DNA of 6,733 nt from an uncultured Clostridia bacterium (GCA_944393755.1 CALYBF010000081.1:1-6733); one strand, 5' to 3'; counted from the stretch's first letter, positions 1-6,462 are shown. Made by a program: numbers and translations. Notes: generated from the letters alone by a model not told the origin.

Positions 1-1497
1 AGAGAAGATTTATATAAAGCTTATATGAAAAAAATGATTTTATCTACTGCTGGTACTGACATAACATATAAAAATATCGGACTTACACTTATGGCACCTG
101 ATTTTGAAGAAATTTCACATATGATTGATGTTTGTAATAATTTTGGTATTAAATACAATTTAATAGACCCTTCTAATTCAAACTCAGTAGGACTTAACCC
201 TTTTGTTTACGAAGATTCTTCAAAAACAGCTACAACTATATCTGCTGTTATAAAATCTATGTATAATACAGCACACTCAGATGTTGATGAAGCTTATAAG
301 GAAGATATAGTTATCCAAGCAATTGAGAATTTAGTTGTTTTATTAAAAGAGGTATATCCTCGAATTAATGAAGGTAAACTTCCTAATATGGAAGATATGC
401 TTAAAATGTTTACTAATTTTGAATTAATAGAAAAGATGTGTAAAATATTAGAACATGAAATAGAAAATGATGAATTTGCTAAAGATAAATATCGTGTATT
501 ACTTACTTATTTTAAAAAGAATTTTTATAGTGATGCACCAGCAAAATCTAATATGGAAAAATATATATATTCAGTTGTTAGCCAATTAGATAATTTACTT
601 AGAATTCCTGGTATTAAAGGTATTTTATGTAATAGATATAATAATATTAATTTTGATGATGCACTTAAAAACTCAGAAGTTATCTTTATTTGTACAAGAC
701 GTGGTGATTTGGGAGCTGCAGGCTATAAAGCCTTTGGTCTATTCTTCTTAATTACTATGCAAAACTCAGTTTTAAGAAGACCTGGTGTTGAATCTTCTAG
801 AGTACCTTATTTTGTATATATAGATGAATTTTCTGATTTCATTTGTAAAGATACTGAAGCTATGTTTACAATGTATAGAAAATATAAAGTTGGAACTACT
901 ATTTCTGTACAAAGTTTACAACAATTAGAAACACCTGAACTTCCAGTTAATTATAAAAACACTATTTTATCAAACTGTGCAAGTAAAGTTCTAACTGGAA
1001 ACGCTGCATATGATGAATTGGTTTGGTGGGAAGGTGAATTTAGTAATCATAGAGAGTGGTCATATGTAAATAGTATGGATATGGAAAAAATGGAATATGA
1101 TTCTAAATATGGAAATGTAAAATGGGAATTTGTCGCTAACTTTAAAGCTGGTAAACTCCAAGCTTTGGGTGCTAAAGATTGTGCTTACAAAATTAGAGCA
1201 GCAAATGGTAAATCTATGGTAGGTCCTGCAAAACTATCTTTCCTAGAATCTAAATATAAAGAACCTCATAAAGTTAAGACTTTTGACTTTGGTAAATATT
1301 CAGACGGTGTTACAACAGACACAGAAGATGATGATACAGCAAGTCGAATTCATAAAAAATTCAACCCAAGAAATGTTAATTTTAGAGATAAAAATAATGA
1401 AATTGATCCTATTCAAACAGATACAACTGATTCTAAATATTTATTTGATAACCAAGATGCTATAGTTGTTAATTTTAGAAGAAAAAAGAAAGAATAG
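1..1497 (+). CDS. Type IV secretion coupling ATPase (VirD4/TraG-like), 5' end missing
   Basis: The frame is open from base 1, so the gene starts outside the window; the ATG at 25 has no ribosome binding site and is not taken as the start. What remains is 498 residues. A 'LIDP...GLNPF' segment (about bases 163-204) resembles the stretch after the nucleotide-binding core of conjugation ATPases. A Walker B motif, VYIDEF, has its Asp-Glu codons at 823-828, and 'TTISVQSLQQLE' follows shortly after, matching the DEF...QSLxQL arrangement of VirD4/TraG/TraD coupling proteins. The Walker A loop and any N-terminal membrane anchor must lie upstream. The C-terminal tail is Asp/Thr-rich and ends in a basic RRKKKE patch. 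Coupling proteins bring the relaxase-DNA complex to the mating channel at the inner membrane. A VirB4-type ATPase is the main alternative, but VirB4 proteins usually have a different Walker B context. Confidence is good for a conjugation ATPase and moderate for the coupling subtype. Confidence 0.75.
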   Translation, partial: REDLYKAYMKKMILSTAGTDITYKNIGLTLMAPDFEEISHMIDVCNNFGIKYNLIDPSNSNSVGLNPFVYEDSSKTATTISAVIKSMYNTAHSDVDEAYKEDIVIQAIENLVVLLKEVYPRINEGKLPNMEDMLKMFTNFELIEKMCKILEHEIENDEFAKDKYRVLLTYFKKNFYSDAPAKSNMEKYIYSVVSQLDNLLRIPGIKGILCNRYNNINFDDALKNSEVIFICTRRGDLGAAGYKAFGLFFLITMQNSVLRRPGVESSRVPYFVYIDEFSDFICKDTEAMFTMYRKYKVGTTISVQSLQQLETPELPVNYKNTILSNCASKVLTGNAAYDELVWWEGEFSNHREWSYVNSMDMEKMEYDSKYGNVKWEFVANFKAGKLQALGAKDCAYKIRAANGKSMVGPAKLSFLESKYKEPHKVKTFDFGKYSDGVTTDTEDDDTASRIHKKFNPRNVNFRDKNNEIDPIQTDTTDSKYLFDNQDAIVVNFRRKKKE

Positions 1498-1501
1498 ATT
1501 T

Positions 1502-1539
1502 AAACAAAAAATAGAAAAAATTTTTTCTATTTTTTGTTT
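1502..1539 (+). terminator. AT-rich hairpin terminator after the coupling ATPase gene
   Basis: Bases 1502-1520 and 1521-1539 form a perfect 19-bp inverted repeat, 5 nt after the TAG stop. The pairs are almost all A-T, with only two G-C pairs. The 3' arm is itself U-rich, so the hairpin could end transcription from the left; it is near-symmetric and could also act on minus-strand transcripts. It separates the conjugation gene from the radical SAM promoter. Confidence 0.7.
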
Positions 1540-1584
1540 TATGTTGCATTATAATTTATTAAACAATTCATCGGATCGGTAAAA

Positions 1585-1613
1585 TTGACATTTTTCTTCA
1601 GATATGATATTAT
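1585..1613 (+). promoter_or_regulatory. Sigma-A promoter of the radical SAM/peptide operon
   Basis: The -35 box TTGACA (1585-1590) is a perfect match. A 17-nt spacer leads to the -10 box TATTAT (1608-1613), which is preceded by TG at 1605-1606, giving an extended -10. Transcription would start near 1620, leaving a leader of about 39 nt. A tandem ATCGG-ATCGG (1570-1579) lies just upstream of the -35 and might be a regulator site, though nothing else supports that. This is a strong housekeeping-type promoter. Confidence 0.8.
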
Positions 1614-1658
1614 ATTAGTGTAGCGATATGCTTTGTACATTGAAAAGGAGGAAATTGT

Positions 1659-2663
1659 ATGGACTTCACTACAGCTTGGTTAACTACTAATCGGACCTGT
1701 AACAATCGTTGTCAGTGGTGTTATGCTTTAAGTACTCTAAACAGGAATTCTTCTATGCCTTTGGACAAAGCCATTTCTTTGGTCGACGCATTGTATGAAA
1801 GAAACGTTAAAAGAATTGTTTTAATAGGTGGTGAACCTACTATCTATTCTCATTTTATTGAACTAATTTCATATATACGTTCTAAAGGTATGCGAGTATC
1901 TGTTGCAACAAACGGCAGAAGATTTTCTGATTTAGCCTTTACTAAAGCTGTCCTAAATGCTGGTATTAATGGTATTGATATTTCCATAAAGGGGCTTTCT
2001 GAAGAAGAATATTTTATTAATACCTCTTCATACGGGTTAAAAGAAATGCTCCAAGGTTATCAAAATCTTATATCTTTGGGCTTTACACCTTCTGTTTCCT
2101 ATGTTTTTGTTAATGATGATAGTGAAAATTTGGACAATTTAATAAACTTTATCAACTCTAATTCGATTTCATTGTTTAGTTTTCAATTTGTAAAACCCGT
2201 ATTAGGCTCTTCATCGAATGAAAATTCCTTCGATTTGAAAGATATGGGTAAATTTGTTGGTGAAATTTATAAAAGAATGTCCAAAACTTCTATAAAATAC
2301 TGCATAGAAATCTCTTTTCCACTATGTCTCATTGATCAAACAATTCTAGAAAAACTTTCTGAGGAAAACAGAATTATAAACTGTTGTCACGTCCCCCGTG
2401 GATCCGGAATTAATTTTGATGAAAACTTCAAAATTATTCCGTGCAATCACTTTGCAGATTATCCTTTTTCTGACAGACCAGTTGACCCTTTTACTCCTTC
2501 TTCTATAGAAGAAATAATGAAATCTGATATAGTAACAAGATTTAGACATTTAGCGAGATCTTATCCTTCTCTTAAGTGTCAATCGTGTAATCTTTGGGAT
2601 CAATGTGGTGGTGGATGCTTTACACGTTGGCTATCACTTGATCCTAATGATTATATACTATAA
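1659..2663 (+). CDS. Radical SAM/SPASM peptide-modifying enzyme (putative RiPP maturase)
   Basis: The protein has 334 residues. The start is set by AAAGGAGG at 1644-1651, 7 nt before the ATG. The radical SAM [4Fe-4S] motif CxxxCxxC is Cys14, Cys18 and Cys21, very close to the N-terminus, and the SAM-binding GGEP motif is at 57-60. A C-terminal auxiliary cluster (SPASM-like) region has Cys242/243, Cys262 (in 'KIIPC') and the diagnostic Cx2Cx5Cx3C at Cys307, 310, 316 and 320. The usual seventh SPASM Cys further downstream is absent because the protein ends 14 residues after Cys320. Such enzymes use a 5'-deoxyadenosyl radical to install thioether or carbon-carbon links in peptides. The gene for a Cys-rich repeat peptide lies 31 nt downstream in the same transcript, so that peptide is the likely substrate (inference). 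No N-terminal PqqD-like leader-binding (RRE) domain fits ahead of Cys14. An anaerobic sulfatase-maturase-like role is an alternative, but no sulfatase is nearby. Confidence 0.87.
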   Translation: MDFTTAWLTTNRTCNNRCQWCYALSTLNRNSSMPLDKAISLVDALYERNVKRIVLIGGEPTIYSHFIELISYIRSKGMRVSVATNGRRFSDLAFTKAVLNAGINGIDISIKGLSEEEYFINTSSYGLKEMLQGYQNLISLGFTPSVSYVFVNDDSENLDNLINFINSNSISLFSFQFVKPVLGSSSNENSFDLKDMGKFVGEIYKRMSKTSIKYCIEISFPLCLIDQTILEKLSEENRIINCCHVPRGSGINFDENFKIIPCNHFADYPFSDRPVDPFTPSSIEEIMKSDIVTRFRHLARSYPSLKCQSCNLWDQCGGGCFTRWLSLDPNDYIL

Positions 2664-2694
2664 GCTTCTGAAATTTGAAAGGAGGGGAAATTCA

Positions 2695-2946
2695 ATGGAA
2701 GCCTGTCTGTCGAGTTTGCTGGACGGTTATAATGGCACAACTATAATTGCACCTATTGCAATTGGCGTTCGTGCAAAATTGAGAAGAGCATCTCAATTTT
2801 TGCATTATGACTGTCACTGTGGTTCTGACGATTGTACAGACTGTTACAATTGTCATTGTGGTTCCGATGACTGTACAGATTGCTATGATTGTCATTGTAG
2901 TTCTGATGACTGTAGTGGTGACTGTATAGGTCCTTCACGGCTGTAA
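2695..2946 (+). CDS. Cys/Asp-rich repeat peptide, putative RiPP precursor
   Basis: This gene encodes 83 residues. The start is fixed by the very strong AAAGGAGGGG at 2678-2687, 7 nt before the ATG; a longer in-frame start at 2605 lies inside the maturase gene and has no such site. Residues 1-38 look like a leader (one Cys at position 4, a hydrophobic TTIIAPIAIGV stretch, then basic KLRR). Residues 38-77 are three tandem repeats of the type Y-D/N-C-H-C-G/S-S-D-D-C-(T/SG)-D-C, holding 12 Cys, 11 Asp and 3 His; a short tail IGPSRL follows. Each repeat contains a CxxxD spacing (Cys42-Asp46, Cys55-Asp59, Cys68-Asp72), the spacing crosslinked in PapB-type ranthipeptides. Modification by the upstream radical SAM enzyme is inferred from operon structure and composition. 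No double-Gly cleavage site, signal peptide, protease or ABC exporter gene is seen. The unmodified tail could also bind metal, like a small metallothionein. I do not recognise the family. Confidence 0.85.
   Translation: MEACLSSLLDGYNGTTIIAPIAIGVRAKLRRASQFLHYDCHCGSDDCTDCYNCHCGSDDCTDCYDCHCSSDDCSGDCIGPSRL
2806..2925 (+). repeat. Three tandem 39/39/42-nt repeats coding the peptide core
   Basis: The units are 2806-2844, 2845-2883 and 2884-2925, in frame within the precursor gene. Units 1 and 2 differ at eight codons, of which seven are silent; the only amino acid change is Asp to Asn. Unit 3 has Gly to Ser and Thr to Ser changes plus one inserted Gly codon between the last two Cys. All four Cys, the His and the Asp-Asp pair are kept in every unit. 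Confidence 0.9.
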
Positions 2947-2956
2947 TTTTATAGCC

Positions 2957-2996
2957 AAAGGTAGCAGAAGAAACATTTTCTTCTGCTACCTTTTTT
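2957..2996 (+). terminator. Strong intrinsic terminator of the radical SAM/peptide operon
   Basis: A perfect 17-bp stem (2957-2973 with 2977-2993) closes a 3-nt CAT loop and runs into six T's (2991-2996). It begins 10 nt after the peptide stop codon. The TAA of the convergent permease gene (2995-2997) overlaps its T-tract. On the minus strand the same stem is not followed by a good U-run, so termination of the permease transcript here would be weaker. Confidence 0.92.
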
Positions 2997-3846
2997 AAAA
3001 TTGTATTCCTAAAATTTGAATAAAAATTCCAGATAATACACCTATTGCATATAATAATGCAGTTATTTTTAAATTTTGCCTTATTCCCTTATTCATTTTA
3101 AATAACACAATTAGTCCTACTCCTGCTCCTACAAGTAAACCTGATATCATTGTAGAAATAGGTATTACATTTTGTAAATATAATTGTGTAAGTATTACAG
3201 AAGAAGCACAATTTGGAATTAAACCTATAATTCCACCAAGTACTGGTCCTAATATTACATTTGATTGTACAAAATTTCCTATTGTTTCTTCACCTACTAA
3301 ATGTATTATTATATTAATTACAAATGTAATTATCAATATAAAAACAAATATATTTATTGTATGTTTTAAAGCTGATTTTAAAATTCCTTTTTCACAATGA
3401 CAATGTTCTTTTTCACATAAATCTATTATTCTTTCTTCTTCACTATCTTTTTTTCTTAATCTTAAAACAAAGTCAATTACAAAACCTGCTATCATACCAA
3501 TTAATATTTTTATTCCTAATATTTTTAAAAGTGTTATAATAGAAGCTCCTTCTGAGATAAAAATTGGTATCATTTCATCAGATGTAGACAAATAAACAGA
3601 TATCAAGGTTCCTAATGTTATTACTCTTGCCGCATAAAAATTAGTTGCTACAACTGAAAAACCACATTGTGGAACTGCTCCTAATACACTTCCTATAAAT
3701 GGTCCAAATTTTCCTGATTTTTTTATTATATCTTTTGTTTTATTGCTTGTTTTATGTTCTATATACTCCATTATTATATATGTAATAAATAAAAATGGTA
3801 ATAATTTTATACCATCAATTAATGTTTCTTCTATAATTTCTAACAT
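2995..3846 (-). CDS. ArsP_2-type permease (putative Mn/As or heavy-metal exporter)
   Basis: This 283-residue polytopic membrane protein starts at the ATG at 3846-3844, after AAAGGAGA at 3860-3853. Two related halves each begin with a Gly-rich 'GPxxGxxxGxxP' stretch. The first has PQCGFS (59-64) and STSDEMIP (87-94); the second has PNCASS (211-216). This duplicated Pro-x-Cys arrangement is typical of the ArsP_2 family, annotated as arsenic efflux or putative manganese transport. About eight hydrophobic segments are visible. Between the halves, a charged cytoplasmic-type loop (about 131-160) carries Cys144, His148, Cys149, His150 and Cys151, a plausible soft-metal binding cluster. The real substrate cannot be told from sequence. 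The gene converges on the peptide operon and has its own likely promoter, so it is not cotranscribed with it. Confidence 0.78.
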   Translation of the reverse strand: MLEIIEETLIDGIKLLPFLFITYIIMEYIEHKTSNKTKDIIKKSGKFGPFIGSVLGAVPQCGFSVVATNFYAARVITLGTLISVYLSTSDEMIPIFISEGASIITLLKILGIKILIGMIAGFVIDFVLRLRKKDSEEERIIDLCEKEHCHCEKGILKSALKHTINIFVFILIITFVINIIIHLVGEETIGNFVQSNVILGPVLGGIIGLIPNCASSVILTQLYLQNVIPISTMISGLLVGAGVGLIVLFKMNKGIRQNLKITALLYAIGVLSGIFIQILGIQF

Positions 3847-3869
3847 AATTTTTCTCCTTTACCTTTTTT

Positions 3870-3898
3870 ATAATAGCATATTTTTTTAGAAAAGTAAA
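3870..3898 (-). promoter_or_regulatory. Likely promoter of the permease gene
   Basis: Read on the minus strand, TTTACT (3898-3893) is followed after 17 nt by TATTAT (3875-3870), with TGC directly before it as an extended -10. Transcription would start near 3863, leaving a leader of under 20 nt ending in the ribosome binding site. The -35 box matches only 4 of 6 positions and sits in the foot of the upstream gene's terminator. Confidence 0.5.
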
Positions 3899-3930
3899 GG
3901 AGAAAGAACTTTTTAAGCTCTTTCTCCTTT
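3896..3930 (-). terminator. Hairpin terminator after the 166-residue protein gene
   Basis: Bases 3896-3911 pair with 3915-3930 in a 16-bp stem around a 3-nt loop. The single mismatch on the plus strand becomes a G-U pair in the minus-strand transcript, so the hairpin fits that direction best. It starts 12 nt past the stop at 3943. The following run (TTTACTTTT on the minus strand) is only moderately U-rich. Confidence 0.72.
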
Positions 3931-3942
3931 TTATGGGACCTT

Positions 3943-4443
3943 CTAATCAGAAGTATCTACAACAGAAATGCCGTAGAGTTCTTCCAGATATGAAATAGGA
4001 ATTACGTATTCTGCTGTATCCCCTCTTGGGTTCCAGCTTCTACTACTATATCCCATTTCTGTAAGTCCGATAGAGATGCTATCATCTCCACCTTCTTCAA
4101 GTACATTGATAACAAATTCATCATCATTTGAGATTCTGTACCTGAAGAATGGATCTCCAATAGTTGCAATTCGCTTGCACTCAAGCTCAAGAAGTTTAAG
4201 CATTTGGCTATGTACCTTCTCTAGCTCTTCTATTGAAATTTCATAAAGCCTTGCTTTATCTTTCCCAGACTTGCCCGAACTTACATATCCAGCCTCTTCC
4301 ACTTTGTGGATATTTTCTGGAGTTGCATCAGATTCTCTGATTACAATTCCTAACATCCCTGGACTTTGCTCGAACATCCGAAATCTAATACCCAACTTGT
4401 TTAGTCTCCACGTCTCCAGTTGTAGATTTTTGGTAATTTCCAT
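3943..4443 (-). CDS. Hypothetical protein, 166 residues, cytoplasmic
   Basis: I do not recognise this protein. The ATG at 4443-4441 is preceded by AGGAGGG (4453-4447) with a short gap of 3-4 nt. The protein is soluble and fairly acidic, with no signal peptide or membrane segment and a single Cys (89). Residues 1-35 have a strand-rich look, 40-66 include a Gly/Lys-rich loop (SSGKSGKDKAR), 70-92 form a likely amphipathic helix (SIEELEKVHSQMLKLLELE), and 95-166 mix short strands with an acidic EEGGDD loop and an aromatic/Pro-rich part (YSSRSWNPRGD). The GKSGK loop is not a convincing Walker A motif because the GxxxxGK[ST] spacing is not met. Base composition is visibly less AT-rich than the adjacent permease gene. 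With its own promoter and terminator it is a single-gene unit. A real gene is likely; its function is unknown. Confidence 0.8.
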   Translation of the reverse strand: MEITKNLQLETWRLNKLGIRFRMFEQSPGMLGIVIRESDATPENIHKVEEAGYVSSGKSGKDKARLYEISIEELEKVHSQMLKLLELECKRIATIGDPFFRYRISNDDEFVINVLEEGGDDSISIGLTEMGYSSRSWNPRGDTAEYVIPISYLEELYGISVVDTSD

Positions 4444-4484
4444 TGTCCCTCCTATATTTAGAGTATATTAATACTGCATCTTTA

Positions 4485-4513
4485 ATTATAGCACTTTATT
4501 TTTATTTAGTCAA
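4485..4513 (-). promoter_or_regulatory. Consensus sigma-A promoter of the 166-residue protein gene
   Basis: On the minus strand, TTGACT (4513-4508), a 17-nt spacer and a perfect TATAAT (4490-4485) preceded by TGC form a near-ideal extended -10 promoter. The start point would be near 4478, with a leader of about 35 nt. That leader holds an imperfect dyad, AGTAT...ATACT (4475-4462), just ahead of the ribosome binding site. Confidence 0.85.
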
Positions 4514-4526
4514 ATTATAGAAATTG

Positions 4527-4562
4527 CAAAGAAGGGAAAAACAATAAGTTTCCCCTTCTTTG
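4527..4562 (-). terminator. Hairpin terminator after the GH13 gene
   Basis: Bases 4527-4539 pair with 4549-4562 (CAAAGAAGGG-type arms, one bulged base) around a 9-nt loop. It lies 3 nt beyond the stop codon of the glycoside hydrolase gene. In the minus-strand transcript the tail is GCAATTTCT, so the U-run is weak, but the position and stem strength support termination. Confidence 0.68.
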
Positions 4563-4565
4563 TTT

Positions 4566-6428
4566 TTATTTCAGGATAATTATCCCTCCCATTGGCTCTA
4601 GATAATTTTCTCCAGCATTTAGAGTGAATTTTCTTCCTCTTTCTTTAAAATATTGAGGAATATCAATATCTCTTCTTTGATCTCCTCTATTTATTGCAAC
4701 AAACACAGAATTTTCTTTGTTTGCTCTTGTAAAGCAAACTACATCTTGGTCTGCATACAAAACATCAAATTGGCTTTCTCCACCATAATAAAGTTTTCTA
4801 AATTTACCAATTTCCTGGTAAAATTTTAGTAAATCTTTATCCCATGTACTTTCATCCCAGTTAAAACATTTTCGATTAAATGGATCTTTATATCCATGTA
4901 TACCTACTTCTGTTCCATAGAAAACACATGGGATTCCTGGCAAGAAATATTGCAAGATAACTGCTAGTTTTAGACGTCTCTTTGCATTTTCATAGTCTTC
5001 TCCTTCTAGTTTATCGTTATCAAACTCAAACTTTCTAAACTCATCTGTCAAGAATCTATCTCCCACATGCCACGGCGAGCCTTCTTTATCTATCTCCCAA
5101 ATTCTATCTGGGTTATCTCTAACCAATTTCATTGAAAGAATTGTTAGTGCTCTTACCATATCATGTGTATCAAGAGAATTGAACATTGTATCAATCGTTT
5201 TTTGGGGATAAATTTCTAGAATATTATATATTCTAGTTGCAAATTCTTCTCCTCTACCGTATGCAATAAATTTTAATATTGCATCTGTAAAAGGATAATT
5301 AGTAGGACAATCTATTCCTCTTCCCAATACATCAATTGGTACTTTATGCCAATATTCTCCTAAAATCAAATGACTTCCATATTGGTTAGCTCTATTTCTA
5401 ATACCTTCCAACACATGAAGTCCAAGCTCACTTGCAAGGTCAAGCCTAAAACCATCAACATATGGTGCAAATTTTGCTACTACTCCATTTTCACCATATA
5501 CATATTCTTGGTATTCCTTGCTATCTTGGTTAAAAATCGGCATATCTGTAAAGATTCCATACCAGCACCTATAACTTCCATTTTCAAAAAAGAACCAATC
5601 TCTATACTTTGAATTTGGATTGTTTAGTGCTTCTTGGAAGATTGGGTTATCACTACTACAATGGTTAAAAGCAATATCTAGTATAATGTGCATACCTAGC
5701 TCATTTGCTTTTTTATGTAGTCTATCTAGCTGGAAGAAAGTTCCTGCATCTTGGTCTATTTCCATATGATTAGTAGAAGCATATCTTTCATATCTATAAA
5801 GACTTTCATTTATAGGAGAAAGATACACTATATCTACAGATAGACTTTTTAGGTAATCTAAATGTTCACAAATTCCTTCTATATTTCCACAGAAGAAATC
5901 GTTGTTGTGAAAATTACCAAATCTATCTCTTCCCCAATCTGGGAACTCACCCCAACATCTATAATTCCGTCCAGTTCTTTTTTCTTCTTCTTCTCCTCCT
6001 CGTGCAAATCTATCTACAAAAATTTGATATGCTATTCCATCTATTGCCCAACTTGGAATTTCAAAACTAGGTTCTATTACAAGAATTCTCCAATATGGTG
6101 ATTCCTGAGAAATCTCCATTACATCTGGAGTTTTTGTTTGTCTATTAATTTTTATTGCTTTCCTTTGCCCATTAATTTCCAAACAAAAGAAGAAATAATA
6201 GTTACCAAGATTTTCAAATTGTACAGTTGTGCAATATTTGCCTATACCATTTATTTCTTCTACTCTTATCATTTGTTTAATTATTGATGTGCTTTCCCAT
6301 AGCCGATTAAATAGTACTTCTACATTTCCTATCCAACCAAGTGAATTTGGAATTTCAAGTTCTATTTGAAATTCTTTTCCTCTCTCTATTTGATGACTGT
6401 TTGAAGTTGCCACTTTAATCGCTTGCAT
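4566..6428 (-). CDS. GH13 alpha-amylase family hydrolase (cyclomaltodextrinase/neopullulanase-like)
   Basis: The 620-residue protein starts at the ATG at 6428, 6 nt after AAAGGA (6440-6435). Residues 1-125 form an N-terminal beta-rich domain like those of maltogenic amylases and neopullulanases. The catalytic barrel begins at PSWAIDGIAYQIFVDRF (125-141), a hallmark of this subgroup. Conserved regions are DIAFNH (251-256), GFRLD with nucleophile Asp330, GE with acid/base Glu358, and THD with the transition-state Asp423; all catalytic residues are present. A C-terminal beta domain (about 550-620) closes the protein. There is no signal peptide, so it acts in the cytoplasm, probably on cyclodextrins, maltodextrins or branched oligomers taken up from starch. 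Exact substrate preference cannot be read from the sequence. The gene appears monocistronic; no sugar transporter or LacI regulator gene is in the window. Confidence 0.93.
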   Translation of the reverse strand: MQAIKVATSNSHQIERGKEFQIELEIPNSLGWIGNVEVLFNRLWESTSIIKQMIRVEEINGIGKYCTTVQFENLGNYYFFFCLEINGQRKAIKINRQTKTPDVMEISQESPYWRILVIEPSFEIPSWAIDGIAYQIFVDRFARGGEEEEKRTGRNYRCWGEFPDWGRDRFGNFHNNDFFCGNIEGICEHLDYLKSLSVDIVYLSPINESLYRYERYASTNHMEIDQDAGTFFQLDRLHKKANELGMHIILDIAFNHCSSDNPIFQEALNNPNSKYRDWFFFENGSYRCWYGIFTDMPIFNQDSKEYQEYVYGENGVVAKFAPYVDGFRLDLASELGLHVLEGIRNRANQYGSHLILGEYWHKVPIDVLGRGIDCPTNYPFTDAILKFIAYGRGEEFATRIYNILEIYPQKTIDTMFNSLDTHDMVRALTILSMKLVRDNPDRIWEIDKEGSPWHVGDRFLTDEFRKFEFDNDKLEGEDYENAKRRLKLAVILQYFLPGIPCVFYGTEVGIHGYKDPFNRKCFNWDESTWDKDLLKFYQEIGKFRKLYYGGESQFDVLYADQDVVCFTRANKENSVFVAINRGDQRRDIDIPQYFKERGRKFTLNAGENYLEPMGGIIILK

Positions 6429-6462
6429 TTTCTGTCCTTTCTCTAAAAAGCTGTTATTATCT

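Noticed and set aside
1283..1465. A second plus-strand frame within the end of the coupling ATPase gene
   Set aside because: It is a low-complexity Ile/Leu/Gln shadow frame inside a real gene without its own start signals.
2605..2694. A longer start for the Cys-rich peptide, giving 113 residues and overlapping the radical SAM gene
   Set aside because: The extension lies in another frame of the well-conserved SPASM end of the enzyme and has no ribosome binding site; AAAGGAGGGG is ideally placed for the ATG at 2695.
2806..2925. Tandem repeats as a possible CRISPR array
   Set aside because: Units are contiguous without unique spacers, differ at codon third positions, and are in frame inside a gene.
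2692..2938. Minus-strand open frames across the peptide gene (Thr/Val-rich and His/Asn-rich repeats)
   Set aside because: They are antisense shadows of the 39-nt repeats, with no ribosome binding site or promoter, and the plus-strand frame shows silent-site divergence.
3847..3942. A manganese (yybP-ykoY) or other riboswitch before the permease gene
   Set aside because: The likely transcript leader is under 20 nt, and the upstream hairpin is best explained as the terminator of the preceding gene.
4271..4471. A plus-strand frame opposite the 166-residue protein gene
   Set aside because: It overlaps that gene and its leader completely and has no start signal; the minus-strand gene has a clear promoter and ribosome binding site.
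5370..6101. Plus-strand frames opposite the GH13 gene, including a Ser/Phe-rich one
   Set aside because: They are antisense to conserved catalytic regions, with no ribosome binding sites, and typical of AT-rich antisense composition.
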